Source: an uncultured Spirochaetales bacterium | Lineage (GTDB): Bacteria > Spirochaetota > Spirochaetia > Sphaerochaetales > Sphaerochaetaceae | NCBI GenBank assembly: GCA_949285785.1 | Contig: CASEAG010000039.1 | Span: 1 to 64,000 of the forward strand | Direction of reading: 5' to 3' | DNA: 64,000 nucleotides | Shown: in pieces, positions 42,774-51,514 of the stretch | How positions within the stretch are numbered: the stretch's first letter is position 1 | Layout: every line of letters begins with the position of its first letter | Made by a program: the position numbers and the translations under genes | The notes under the pieces: generated by a model | Told to the model about the DNA's origin: nothing | Database searches by the model: none | The model's input: the letters and a program-made list of their open reading frames with translations, nothing else

Positions 42774-43379
42774 TCAGTAGAGCAGCAGGTGCGCTGCGTA
42801 GTGCGGCAGGTACGGGAAGTGGGTGAAGTCGAATGTGATGCCCACGAACGGTACAAGAGAGATGCCGACATAGTCGACGTCGAGGCCTATGTGTCCGTAT
42901 GCGGCAAGTCCGACGTCCAGCGAGACCAGGTTCATGTACGTGGGGGTGAAGCGGACCAGTGCCGCCGCTCCAGGTCCCATGGTGATGATGGGTTCGTTGG
43001 AAATCCTGGAGTCGAGTACGCCGACGGCAAGGCCCAGCATGAAGTCGAAGGCGACATTGCGGTTCATGCGGTACATGCCCTCGAGACCCATGAGAATGTC
43101 GAATGAGATGTCCGGACCTTCCTTGCCTATGCCGAACTCGAAGTCCGTCCTGGTGCCGAAGCCTAGGGCGAAGGATCCGTCCTGGGAATTGGCCAGGATT
43201 CCCGTTTGCAGCCCAAGCGGAATGGACTGTGCGTAGGGCTGGTCCGAAAGCGTCGCGACGTAGCCAGACGAGACGGAGCCGTAGCTGTAGATAGGTGGAA
43301 CGTATACATCATCCTGTGCGCCTGCACCTGTGAGGACCAGACAAATCAGGACCATCATGATCGGCAATGTTCTTCTCAT
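42774..43379 (-). CDS. exported beta-barrel-like protein
   Basis: A 201-residue protein with the signal MRRTLPIMMVLICLVLTGAGAQ. The mature part has alternating strands (GVLDSRISNEPIITMGPGAAALVRF) and a C-terminal FPYLPHYAAHLLLY ending in an aromatic, consistent with an outer-membrane protein. The start ATG 43379 lies 6 nt after TATATT with no ribosome-binding site. It pairs with the following exported protein; they may be paralogous in fold though not obviously in sequence. Confidence 0.72.
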   Translation of the reverse strand: MRRTLPIMMVLICLVLTGAGAQDDVYVPPIYSYGSVSSGYVATLSDQPYAQSIPLGLQTGILANSQDGSFALGFGTRTDFEFGIGKEGPDISFDILMGLEGMYRMNRNVAFDFMLGLAVGVLDSRISNEPIITMGPGAAALVRFTPTYMNLVSLDVGLAAYGHIGLDVDYVGISLVPFVGITFDFTHFPYLPHYAAHLLLY

Positions 43380-43420
43380 GACCTGAATATAGCGCACATG
43401 GAGTGGTTTTTCGAGTCCCT

Positions 43421-44104
43421 TCAGGAAAACGGTATGCTCACGAGAACCGTCAGGATGCCTGATGTGACGAGCGAGATGGATGACATCGCTCCCTGTATCT
43501 CGCCCATTTCGATCGCCTTGCCCGTACCGACGGCGTGGCTGGAGGCTCCGATCGCGATGCCCTGGACGACCTCGTCACGTATTCTGAAGACCTTCGTCAG
43601 GAATGGGGCGAGGATGCTTCCGAGTATTCCGGTGAAGATGACGGCGAGGACAGTAAGCGATCCGATTCCGCCAAGGGACTGTGAAACGGCGATGGCCATT
43701 GGCGTCGTGATGCTCTTCGGCAGGAGCGATGCCGTGACGATTTCGTCCAGAGACAGCAGACGACACATCGCGTAGACCGTCGTGATGGAGGTGATGCATC
43801 CGGCGAGCGTACCTGCCGCAATCGCGAGGAGATGACGCCTTACGAGCTCCCTCTGGCGATAAATCGTGAGGGCCAGCACCGCCGTGGCGGGGGAGAGGAA
43901 CATGTCGATGAGATCCCCTCCGTTTTCATACCATTCCAGCGGGATGCCTGCCAGAAGCAGCGTCGGTATGATGATCAGGTAGCTGATCAGCAGGGGATTG
44001 CATATGGCAAGGGACGTCCTCCTGCAGATCATGACGCCGATGCAGTATGCCGCCAGCGACAACGTGATGCCGAAGAACGGCGAAGAGAAGACGGCTTCCC
44101 TCAT
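43421..44104 (-). CDS. lrgB: LrgB/CidB-family membrane protein
   Basis: A 227-residue membrane protein with at least six hydrophobic segments. Family blocks include FFGITLSLAAYCIGVMI, LLISYLIIIPTLLL, FLSPATAVLALTIYRQR, SLLPKSITTPMAIAVSQSLGG and GIAIGASSHAVGTGKAIEMGE. LrgB/CidB proteins were linked to murein hydrolase control and to export of pyruvate or similar products. GGAGG precedes the ATG, which overlaps the lrgA stop by 4 nt. Confidence 0.92.
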   Translation of the reverse strand: MREAVFSSPFFGITLSLAAYCIGVMICRRTSLAICNPLLISYLIIIPTLLLAGIPLEWYENGGDLIDMFLSPATAVLALTIYRQRELVRRHLLAIAAGTLAGCITSITTVYAMCRLLSLDEIVTASLLPKSITTPMAIAVSQSLGGIGSLTVLAVIFTGILGSILAPFLTKVFRIRDEVVQGIAIGASSHAVGTGKAIEMGEIQGAMSSISLVTSGILTVLVSIPFS

Positions 44105-44457
44105 CGTCTCCTCCTCTCGAAGCGCATGGCAAGGCCTGCGGCGAGCGCGCTGGCCAGGAACACGGCCACGGTGGAGACGACCACGACGACGATGAATCGC
44201 CACCAGATGGCCGAGACGAGAGACAGGTGCTCTATGACCCTGACGCCTGCGGGGATGAAGAAGAAGGACATGTTCGACAGCAGGAAGTCGCTCTTGTGCC
44301 GTATGTGCTCCACCTTCAGGATCCCGGTCCACAGTGCGGCCAGCAGGAGAAGCATCGCCGCTATCGACGAAGGGAAGGGGAAGGGCAGGACGGCGCTGAG
44401 TGCCTCTCCTGCAAGACATGTGGCGAATACGATCGCCATCTGTGCAAGGATGCTCAT
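44101..44457 (-). CDS. lrgA: LrgA/CidA-family holin-like membrane protein
   Basis: A 118-residue protein with four hydrophobic segments (MSILAQMAIVFATCLAGEALSAVL; SIAAMLLLLAAL; LSNMSFFFIPAGVRVIEHL; FIVVVVVSTVAVFLASALAAGL). LPFPFPSSIAAMLLLLAALWTG and FFFIPAGV are conserved in the family. It works with LrgB as a two-part membrane system. Start has AGGAG upstream. Downstream of the divergent spacer lies a choloylglycine-hydrolase-like gene. Confidence 0.9.
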   Translation of the reverse strand: MSILAQMAIVFATCLAGEALSAVLPFPFPSSIAAMLLLLAALWTGILKVEHIRHKSDFLLSNMSFFFIPAGVRVIEHLSLVSAIWWRFIVVVVVSTVAVFLASALAAGLAMRFERRRR

Positions 44458-44482
44458 CGGGGATTCTCCTATGACGACGAGT

Positions 44483-44514
44483 TGGAATCTAGCAGAATGA
44501 GGAATTCTGTTCCA
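44483..44514. promoter_or_regulatory. inverted repeat between lrgA and the Ntn hydrolase gene
   Basis: CAGAAT (44493-44498) and ATTCTG (44504-44509) form an inverted repeat, flanked by TGGAA (44483-44487) and TTCCA (44510-44514). In the middle of a divergent spacer this could be an operator for both genes. Confidence 0.35.
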
Positions 44515-44595
44515 GTGAGGGCAGCTTCATGAGGCGAAGTCTTCTTCCGCCCGACGCCAGGACGGGTGTAGACTGGTGGAAGGAGGATATCCACG

Positions 44596-45630
44596 ATGAA
44601 TGAAAGACACCTCTCGATAGGCTGCTCCGGCTTCAGCTGGCACACTACGGATGGAAGACACCTTCTCGGCCGTACATACGACATGTTCGGTGACCTGAAG
44701 GCCAACCGGATCACTCTGGTCGCACCCGGCTATGGCCTGGCCTCCAGCCCGGGAGAAGGAACAGGGCGCATCAGGCTGGAATACGGCTTCATCGGCAACG
44801 CGATACAGGGCTCGACCTCCCCGATATTCACCGACGGGGTGAACGAGCACGGTCTGATGGGCACTCTGCAGAACTATCCCGGATACGGACACTACGATAC
44901 GTACAAGGACCAGGGCCGGGTCGATCTGCATCCTGCCTTCCTGGTGCCGTACATGCTTGGCACCTGCACGAGCGTGGAGGATGTCGCCAAGGCCGTGGAC
45001 AGGATCAACCTGACGGGCGAGCCGATCTTCTCTGCCCATATGAGCGTGCACTATCTCTTCGGCGACGAAAGCGGCGAGGCCATCATCATCGAACCGGACG
45101 AGGGCGGCATCAGGGTGCACCGCGACACGATAGGCGTCATGACCAACGCCCCGGGCTACGAGTGGCAGTACACCAACCTGAAGAACTATGTCGCTGTCTC
45201 GAACATCCATACCCCGCCTCGCGATCTCCTCGGTCGCAGCATCTCCACGTTCGGATCAGGAACCGGAGGCAGCTTCGGCCTTCCGGGAGGCTTCTCGTCC
45301 CCGGACCGCTTCGTGCGCCTGGCATTCGCCAAGAACTATGCAACCCCGGGTTCCTGCGAGAAGGAGGGCGTGTCGCGCATGTTCGACACGTTCAGCATCG
45401 TCCATGTGCCTGAGGGTATGCTCGTCGGGAAGGAGGGCTCGTCCGAGTGCGAGAAGACGCTGTGCACATGCGTCATGTGCGCCGAGAGCCGTACGTACTA
45501 CTTCTCTCCGTACGGCAACCGCAGGATCAGCTCATATGATCTGACCAGGGCCCTCTCCTCGCTTGGGGACGGAGAGCTCGTCAGACTCTACGACATCGAC
45601 TTCGAGGAGGACATCAGGGTCGTCGTCTGA
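44596..45630 (+). CDS. choloylglycine hydrolase-family (linear amide C-N hydrolase)
   Basis: A 344-residue Ntn hydrolase related to bile salt hydrolase and penicillin V acylase. The likely nucleophile is Cys10 in LSIGCSGFSW, to be exposed by removal of a 9-residue leader, as in Bacillus penicillin V acylase. The early GRTYDM carries the conserved Arg-Asp, VNEHGL is the next block, and NAPGYEWQYTNLKNY matches the conserved NxP...N region. AAGGAGG precedes the ATG. The natural substrate (bile salts, acyl-homoserine lactones or other N-acyl amides) cannot be told. No signal peptide is seen. Confidence 0.85.
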   Translation: MNERHLSIGCSGFSWHTTDGRHLLGRTYDMFGDLKANRITLVAPGYGLASSPGEGTGRIRLEYGFIGNAIQGSTSPIFTDGVNEHGLMGTLQNYPGYGHYDTYKDQGRVDLHPAFLVPYMLGTCTSVEDVAKAVDRINLTGEPIFSAHMSVHYLFGDESGEAIIIEPDEGGIRVHRDTIGVMTNAPGYEWQYTNLKNYVAVSNIHTPPRDLLGRSISTFGSGTGGSFGLPGGFSSPDRFVRLAFAKNYATPGSCEKEGVSRMFDTFSIVHVPEGMLVGKEGSSECEKTLCTCVMCAESRTYYFSPYGNRRISSYDLTRALSSLGDGELVRLYDIDFEEDIRVVV

Positions 45631-45687
45631 CACCCTGTCCTCAAGACTCCCCAGGTGGTACAATCCCACTATTAGCGAGGTTTTCCA

Positions 45688-48252
45688 ATGAAGGTGATAG
45701 TGATCGGAGGAGTCGCTGCCGGTACCAAGGCGGCGGCCAAGTTGAAAAGGGAGGACAGGAGCGCCCACGTCAGGCTCCTGACGAAAGGCCATGACATCTC
45801 CTATGCGGGATGCGGTCTGCCGTATTACATATCCTCGGTCATTGAGGACAGGGGTGATCTGATCGTCAACACCCCCGAAAAGTTCAGCGCACTCACAGGC
45901 GTAGAGGTCGTCACCGGGGCGGAGGTCACGGGCGTGGACTTCTCCTCGAAGACCGTCACCTATGTGCATGGAGGACAGAAGAGGGACGAGTCCTATGACA
46001 GGCTCGTCATCGCCACAGGTGCGTCGAGCATCGTCCCGCCGGTTCCAGGCGTGGATCTCGATGGAGTCTTCAGCGTGAGGACGCCGGATGATGCACAGGC
46101 GATACGGGACTGGATCCGCGCCGATGGCGTGCGCCGCGCCGTGGTCGCCGGAGCCGGATTCATAGGTCTGGAGGTGGCCGAGAACCTCAGGTCCGCCGGA
46201 CTGTCCGTGACCGTCATCGACATGGCCGGCAACATCATGCCCAACGCCTTCGACGACGAGATGGCCACCTGGGCCCGCCGTCGCATCGAGGAGGCCGGCA
46301 TCAGGGTGATGACAGGTACCAGGCTCGAAGGAGTGGAAGGAGAGGGCAGAGTCGGTGCGGTGCGCACGGACAAGGCCGTCCTTCCTGCCGACATGCTCAT
46401 CCTTGCGCTCGGTGTCAGGCCCTCCACCGCATTCCTCGAAGGCAGCGGAATCGAGATGGAGAAGGGCGCCATCGTCGTGGACGGACACATGAGGACGAAC
46501 ATCGACGACGTATACGCCGCAGGCGACTGCGCGCTTGTGACCAGCCGTCTGACCGGCAGGAGGATGTATTCGGCGATGGGCTCCACTGCGAACCTCGGTG
46601 CAAGGGTCCTTGCCCAGTCCGTCGCAGGACGTGACAGTGTCTATCCCGGAGCCCTCGGGACAGGTGTCGTAAGACTTCTCGACACTCTCAACGCCGCACG
46701 CACCGGACTGACCGAGGAGGCGGCGGTGAAGGAAGGCTATGATGTGGTCAGCGCATTGGCCGTCACGGATGACAAGGCGCACTATTACGCGGGCTCATCG
46801 TTCTTCATAATGAAGATGATAGCCGAGCGCAAGACGCATCGCATCCTAGGCTTCCAGGTGCTGGGATCCGGAGCCGTGGACAAGATGAACGACATCGCCG
46901 TGGTGGCGGTGTCGAAGGGCATGAAGGTCGAGGATTTCGATTCGATGGACTTCTCCTACGCCCCTCCGTTCTCCACTGCGATAAGCCCGTTCGTGCAGGT
47001 CTGCTGTGTGCTTGAGAACAAGATCCTGGGACAGCTCGAGACGATGACGCCTGCCGAGTACGCCGCGACCAGAGCCGCCGGCTACAAGGTGGTCGACGTC
47101 ATGCCGGAGAAAACCATACCCGGAGCGACATGGGTGGACCTCGGCAAGGTAGACGGACCAGTGGAGGGACTTGGCAAGGACGACAGGCTGCTGCTGGTAT
47201 GCGCTCGTGGCAAACGGGGCTACTTCCTCCAGAACAGGCTGAAGGCCTTCGGCTATACCGCCACCAGGGTGCTCGAGGGTGGCATGACGTTCAACGACGT
47301 GCGGGTGGACTTTGCCGGAGCGATTCCTCCGGAGGAGGTGAAGCGCGTCAAGGGACTTGGCTGTCTGCAGGACAAGAGACGGCCAGACCACTTCAACGTG
47401 CGTGTCATAACCCGGAACGGCAAGATCACGGCACATGAGCAGAAGGCCATCGCCGAGGCGGCACAGCGATGGGGAAGCGGGGAGGTGACCATGACCACCC
47501 GCCTCACGCTCGAGATACAGGGCGTGCAGTACTCGGACATCGAGCCTCTGATCGCGTTCCTCAAGGAGCATGGACTCGACACCGGAGGGACCGGAAGCAA
47601 GGTGCGGCCGGTCGTCTCGTGCAAGGGCACGACCTGCCAGTACGGCCTGATAGACACCTTCGCCCTCTCCGAGAGGCTTCATGAGACCTTCTACGTAGGC
47701 TGGCACGACGTGTCGCTTCCGCACAAGTTCAAGATCGCGGTCGGCGGCTGTCCCAACAACTGCGTCAAGCCCAGTCTCAACGACATCGGCATCGTGGGTC
47801 AGCGTCTGGTCTCGTTCGACATGGACAGGTGCCGCGGCTGCAGGGCCTGCCAGGTGGAGAAGTCCTGCCCGATCCGCATCGCCCATGTCGAGGAGGGCAG
47901 GCTGGTGGTGGACGATGCACAGTGCAACCACTGCGGACGCTGTCTGGACAAGTGTCCCTTCGGCGTCACCTCGTCGTATGTCGGAGGCTATGCGGTATAC
48001 GTCGGTGGAAGATGGGGCAAGAAGGTCGAGATCGGCAAGCGGCTGAGCCGCATCCTCCACAGCGAGGACGAAGTGGTGCAGGTGGTGGAGAACGCCATAC
48101 TCCTGTTCCGCGACGAAGGCATCAGCGGCGAGCGCTTCGCCGACACGGTCAACAGGCTCGGCCTGGAGCATGTCGAGGACAGGCTCTTCGACTCCAGGAT
48201 TGACAAGCAGGCCGTGCTGAAGAAGAATGTAGTCGGCGGGGCGACCTGCTGA
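45688..48252 (+). CDS. four-part fusion: CoA-disulfide reductase, rhodanese, sirohaem sulfite-reductase half, ferredoxin
   Basis: An 854-residue protein. Residues 1-440 are a CoA-disulfide-reductase/NADH-oxidase flavoprotein: IVIGGVAAGTKAA, catalytic Cys42 in YAGCGLPYYI, VAGAGFIGLEVAENL, NIDDVYAAGDCA. Residues about 455-560 are a rhodanese domain with Cys505 in LVCARGKRG. The next 200 residues carry the sulfite/nitrite-reductase sirohaem-[4Fe-4S] motif: C645-x4-C650 (SCKGTTCQYG) and C688-x3-C692 (GGCPNNCVKPS). A two-cluster ferredoxin follows (CRGCRACQVEKSC, CNHCGRCLDKCPFG), then a short helical tail. One polypeptide could pass electrons from NAD(P)H to sulfite or a persulfide sulfur. The AsrC subunit of anaerobic sulfite reductase has a similar sirohaem-ferredoxin arrangement. 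It is followed by a metal-chelate transporter. Confidence 0.88.
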   Translation: MKVIVIGGVAAGTKAAAKLKREDRSAHVRLLTKGHDISYAGCGLPYYISSVIEDRGDLIVNTPEKFSALTGVEVVTGAEVTGVDFSSKTVTYVHGGQKRDESYDRLVIATGASSIVPPVPGVDLDGVFSVRTPDDAQAIRDWIRADGVRRAVVAGAGFIGLEVAENLRSAGLSVTVIDMAGNIMPNAFDDEMATWARRRIEEAGIRVMTGTRLEGVEGEGRVGAVRTDKAVLPADMLILALGVRPSTAFLEGSGIEMEKGAIVVDGHMRTNIDDVYAAGDCALVTSRLTGRRMYSAMGSTANLGARVLAQSVAGRDSVYPGALGTGVVRLLDTLNAARTGLTEEAAVKEGYDVVSALAVTDDKAHYYAGSSFFIMKMIAERKTHRILGFQVLGSGAVDKMNDIAVVAVSKGMKVEDFDSMDFSYAPPFSTAISPFVQVCCVLENKILGQLETMTPAEYAATRAAGYKVVDVMPEKTIPGATWVDLGKVDGPVEGLGKDDRLLLVCARGKRGYFLQNRLKAFGYTATRVLEGGMTFNDVRVDFAGAIPPEEVKRVKGLGCLQDKRRPDHFNVRVITRNGKITAHEQKAIAEAAQRWGSGEVTMTTRLTLEIQGVQYSDIEPLIAFLKEHGLDTGGTGSKVRPVVSCKGTTCQYGLIDTFALSERLHETFYVGWHDVSLPHKFKIAVGGCPNNCVKPSLNDIGIVGQRLVSFDMDRCRGCRACQVEKSCPIRIAHVEEGRLVVDDAQCNHCGRCLDKCPFGVTSSYVGGYAVYVGGRWGKKVEIGKRLSRILHSEDEVVQVVENAILLFRDEGISGERFADTVNRLGLEHVEDRLFDSRIDKQAVLKKNVVGGATC

Positions 48253-48334
48253 CCGCATCACGGATTTGCCATACTTGCAATAGGAAAGGGCCTTGAAACA
48301 ATCCTCGGATCCCGGTCTTCGCACTGGGGGAGGA

Positions 48335-49186
48335 ATGTCCAGAAGGCTCTTTCTGTATCTATCGGCTACGCTGCTGTCCCTGTCATGCGCATTCGCGGAT
48401 GGCGTGGCCTGTCTCAATTCGTCCATCGCCGACCTCTGGACGCTTGCCGGAGGAGACGTGTCCATCACCGTCCAGGACTCTATCGACAGAGGCTTTTGCG
48501 ATGAGGACGCCATACTCGTGGACGGCGCGTCCGGACGCAGCATAAACCTCGAGATCCTTGTCGCATCCAAGCCGCAGCTCGTCCTGGCAAGCGCCGATAC
48601 CCCAAGCCACGTCAGGGTGAAGGCCCTGATGGACGACCTGGGCATTCCGGCGTTTCTCATCCGACAGGACTCGTTCGACGACTTCCTCTCCGTCTTCCGC
48701 ATCATGACGAGGATCACCGGACGCGAGGACCTGTGGCAGGAACACGGGCCGGGACAGAAGGAGGTCGTGGATGAGATGATCCGGGAGTGTCGGACCATCG
48801 GGGAAAGGCCGCGGGTGCTCTTCGTGCGTGCAGGCAGCGCCTTCGCGTCCGTCAGGGCCAAGAGGGCTGAGGACCACTTCGCTGCCGCCATCATCGAGGA
48901 CCTGGGCGGGGTGAACGTCGCCGCCGAGGCCGAGGCGCTGACCGAATCGATTTCGCTGGAGTCCGTACTCGCAATGCAGCCGGACAGGATCATCATCGTC
49001 GCACAGGGCGATGAGGAGGCCAGCCGCCGGTACATCTCCTCCCTCTTCTCGCGTCCTGGCTGGAGCAGCGTCAAGGCGGTCAGGGATGGACAGGTCCGCT
49101 TCGTTTCGAAAGAGCTGTTCAACTACAAGCCCAACGGACGCTGGAGCGAGGCCTACCGGGTGATGGCGGAGGCGCTGTATGAGTGA
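48335..49186 (+). CDS. periplasmic binding protein of a metal-chelate ABC transporter
   Basis: A FepB/BtuF-type (class III) binding protein of about 283 residues. It shows a signal peptide (RRLFLYLSATLLSLSCAFA), LVASKPQLVLASADT and LMDDLGIPAFLIRQDSFDDF. The DRIIIVAQGD and the tail VRDGQVRFVSKELF, with the family's typical ending, follow. Substrates of such systems are iron siderophores, haem or cobalamin. The frame begins at TTG 48293, which has AGGA 7 nt upstream. ATG 48335 gives a cleaner signal peptide but has GGAGG almost touching it. The start is therefore open. The permease and ATPase follow with overlaps. Confidence 0.85.
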   Translation: MSRRLFLYLSATLLSLSCAFADGVACLNSSIADLWTLAGGDVSITVQDSIDRGFCDEDAILVDGASGRSINLEILVASKPQLVLASADTPSHVRVKALMDDLGIPAFLIRQDSFDDFLSVFRIMTRITGREDLWQEHGPGQKEVVDEMIRECRTIGERPRVLFVRAGSAFASVRAKRAEDHFAAAIIEDLGGVNVAAEAEALTESISLESVLAMQPDRIIIVAQGDEEASRRYISSLFSRPGWSSVKAVRDGQVRFVSKELFNYKPNGRWSEAYRVMAEALYE

Positions 49187-50156
49187 CAGGGCACGCTTTG
49201 TCCGTATCGTCGTCATCCTCTTCGTCGCGCTTATGGCGATGACATTCGTCTCGCTTTCCCTCGGAAGCACCCGTGTGGACCCGTCCCGGGTGTTTCAAGA
49301 GGGAAGTGTGGATGCCGTCATAGTATTCGACATCAGGTTGCCGAGGACTCTCGCCGCGATCATGGCGGGTGCCGCCTTCTCCGTCGCAGGCCTTCTGATA
49401 CAGACCGCATCGTCGAATGCACTGGCAAGCCCGAACATCATAGGTGTGAACTCGGGTGCCGGTTTCGCCGTCCTGGTGTTCCTGTCGTTCTTCCCCCAGC
49501 TGTACCGGCTTCTTCCGCTTGCCGCGTTCGTCGGAGCCCTCGTGGCCGTGTCGCTGGTCTTCCTGATATCTTCAGCGACACGCCGCATGACATCTTCGTC
49601 CTCGCTGATCCTCTCCGGCATCGCCGTCAACGCCCTCTTCAATGCATTGATCAGCACCCTTGCAAGCCTGGACCCTGATGTCATGGGCACATACAGCGCG
49701 TTTTCCGTGGGAGGTTTTGCGTCTGTGGGCATGGACCAGCTCGCACCTGCCGCCATCATCATGGCCGGCTGTCTCGTGGCGGTCCTCCCTCTGGCACACG
49801 TCATGGACATCGTCAGACTATCCGACGAGATCGCCTCGTCGCTCGGCTACCGTCCACAGCGGATACGTATCATTCTCATGGCGCTTGCCTGTCTCATGGC
49901 GGCCTCGGCCGTGTCGTTTGCAGGCCTTCTGGGCTTCGTCGGCCTGATTGTGCCCCATGTCGCATCCTTCCTGTGTCCTGGCGGCAGCCGGAGGACGTTG
50001 ACGCTCTCGCTGCTGGCCGGACCTGTGCTGGTACTGGTCGCGGACTTCCTGGGCCGCATGGTCATGAGACCGTCCGAGCTGCCTGCAGGCGTGTTCATGG
50101 CAATGGTGGGTGTTCCGTTCTTCATCTTCCTGCTTACGAGGAGGTCGAGGTCATGA
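49179..50156 (+). CDS. FecCD-family permease
   Basis: A 325-residue membrane protein with eight to ten segments. Conserved blocks are FDIRLPRTLAAIMAGAAFSVAGLLIQTASSNALASPNIIGVNSGAGF, GIAVNALFNALIS, ASSLGYRPQRIRII and GLLGFVGLIVPHVASFL. These define permeases for iron complexes and cobalamin. It overlaps the binding-protein gene by 8 nt and the ATPase gene by 4 nt. Confidence 0.93.
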   Translation: MSDRARFVRIVVILFVALMAMTFVSLSLGSTRVDPSRVFQEGSVDAVIVFDIRLPRTLAAIMAGAAFSVAGLLIQTASSNALASPNIIGVNSGAGFAVLVFLSFFPQLYRLLPLAAFVGALVAVSLVFLISSATRRMTSSSSLILSGIAVNALFNALISTLASLDPDVMGTYSAFSVGGFASVGMDQLAPAAIIMAGCLVAVLPLAHVMDIVRLSDEIASSLGYRPQRIRIILMALACLMAASAVSFAGLLGFVGLIVPHVASFLCPGGSRRTLTLSLLAGPVLVLVADFLGRMVMRPSELPAGVFMAMVGVPFFIFLLTRRSRS

Positions 50157-50863
50157 TCCGGGTCGACGGGCTTTCGCTGAAGATACATGGCAGGACTCTT
50201 CTGGAGGACATCTCCTTCACGCTGGAAGAGGGTCGCGTGTACGCCCTGCTGGGCGAGAACGGAAGCGGAAAGACGACACTGATGAGGTGCCTGTCCTCCT
50301 TCTATCCCGGTTACGAGGGCTCCATCATGTTTTCAGGCATGCAGCTTAAGGACTGTACGAGAACCGAGAGGGAGCACCTCCACTCCCTGCTTCCACAGAC
50401 GCTCGCCTCACTCGACATGGGCGTCGAGTACATGCTCTCCCTGACCGGCGGCGCGGCGCAGATGCTCTCGTCGTTCGGACTCGGACATATTCTTTCTCGT
50501 AGGATGGACACGCTCTCCGGAGGCGAGAGACAGATGGTCTACCTGGCCTTCGCAGTCGCCCGTGATGCGATGCTGTACCTGATGGACGAGCCGGAGGCCA
50601 GCCTCGATGGCCGTTTCCGGCGGAAGGTCGAATCGACCATGAGGAGGCTTGCCGACGATGGCCGCATAGTCCTCGCATCCTTCCATGACATGAACAGGGC
50701 GCTTGCCGTCGCCGATGGGATCCTCGTCCTCTCCAAGGGGAGACTGGTCTTCAGCGGTAGCGTATCCGGCTTCCTTGAGACCGGAATCGGCGAGAGCCTG
50801 TTCGCGCTCTCAAGACGCACGCTCCTGGACGAGGACGGTTCACCTGTCACCGTCTTCCTATGA
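50153..50863 (+). CDS. ABC transporter ATPase for the metal-chelate system
   Basis: A 236-residue ATPase. Walker A is LLGENGSGKTTLMR, the signature is TLSGGERQMVYLA and Walker B is LYLMDEPEASLD; the H-loop lies in LASFHDMNRAL. GAGGAGG precedes ATG 50153. It overlaps the permease gene and completes a binding protein-permease-ATPase transporter. Its end overlaps the convergent chelatase gene by 6 nt. Confidence 0.93.
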   Translation: MIRVDGLSLKIHGRTLLEDISFTLEEGRVYALLGENGSGKTTLMRCLSSFYPGYEGSIMFSGMQLKDCTRTEREHLHSLLPQTLASLDMGVEYMLSLTGGAAQMLSSFGLGHILSRRMDTLSGGERQMVYLAFAVARDAMLYLMDEPEASLDGRFRRKVESTMRRLADDGRIVLASFHDMNRALAVADGILVLSKGRLVFSGSVSGFLETGIGESLFALSRRTLLDEDGSPVTVFL

Positions 50864-51514
50864 CAGGAGCTCTTCCAGATGTTCCATGAACATGGCCTCG
50901 AATTCCCTCGAGATCCCGAGCAGGCCGCATTCCATCATGGTCACATCATGTCCTGCACATTCCAGCGCGGGTACGATGCTCCTGGCGATGTCATTGCGGG
51001 CGTGATGGCCGAATGTCAGCAGGAGGGGCACCACGACGAGATTCCTCATGGTGAACGTATGTGCATCAAAGCCCGGAGCACCCTTGAGCGTCACGAGCCT
51101 CATGTCGTCTCTCAGCGCACGGCCCAGTGCATCGAGCTGGCCGACCGGGCCATCCTCTCTTCCATGTGCGACGATGACATGGCCTGTATCGGCCTTCCTC
51201 TCGAGCGTGGATGACAGGATCGATGCGACGCGCATGATGTCATGGCTGCCTGCGAGAAGAGGCCTGCCGCACCGGCATCCGGTCTCGAGCAGAAGCTGAT
51301 ATGAGGAGCCTTCCTGGACGAGCAGGGGCATTATCCGCACATCCTGGCCCCTGTGTGCGGCGAGCTGGGCATCCAGCTGGCCGCGCCCGCCTCTGACCGA
51401 GACCCTGGAGAATGTGCATCCGAGGCGCGAGCCCAGACGGCCGACAATCGATGCGATGCGCTCCTCTTCCTCCTCGATCGAGGATGAGAAGCCGGCGAAG
51501 ACCACGTGGATCAC
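50858..51514 (-). CDS. CbiK-like sirohydrochlorin cobaltochelatase/ferrochelatase family protein
   Basis: A 218-residue protein with the CbiK two-lobe layout. HVVFAGFSSSIEEEEERIASI replaces the usual front, then GHVIVAHGRED with a catalytic His. LLTFGHHARNDIA is the second metal-binding block, and ECGLLGISREFEAMFMEHLEELL the end. CbiK inserts cobalt (or iron) into sirohydrochlorin; relatives are found with haem/iron transporters. No other corrin-pathway gene is here, so sirohaem synthesis for the fusion protein at 45688, or demetallation of an imported tetrapyrrole, are both possible. It is cytoplasmic and follows the methyltransferase with a 4-nt overlap. Confidence 0.8.
   Translation of the reverse strand: MIHVVFAGFSSSIEEEEERIASIVGRLGSRLGCTFSRVSVRGGRGQLDAQLAAHRGQDVRIMPLLVQEGSSYQLLLETGCRCGRPLLAGSHDIMRVASILSSTLERKADTGHVIVAHGREDGPVGQLDALGRALRDDMRLVTLKGAPGFDAHTFTMRNLVVVPLLLTFGHHARNDIARSIVPALECAGHDVTMMECGLLGISREFEAMFMEHLEELLS

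Noticed and set aside
46846-49122. A 758-codon minus-strand frame opposite the sulfite-reductase fusion
   Set aside because: It has low-complexity, GC-driven composition and mirrors the intact plus-strand genes with recognisable motifs.
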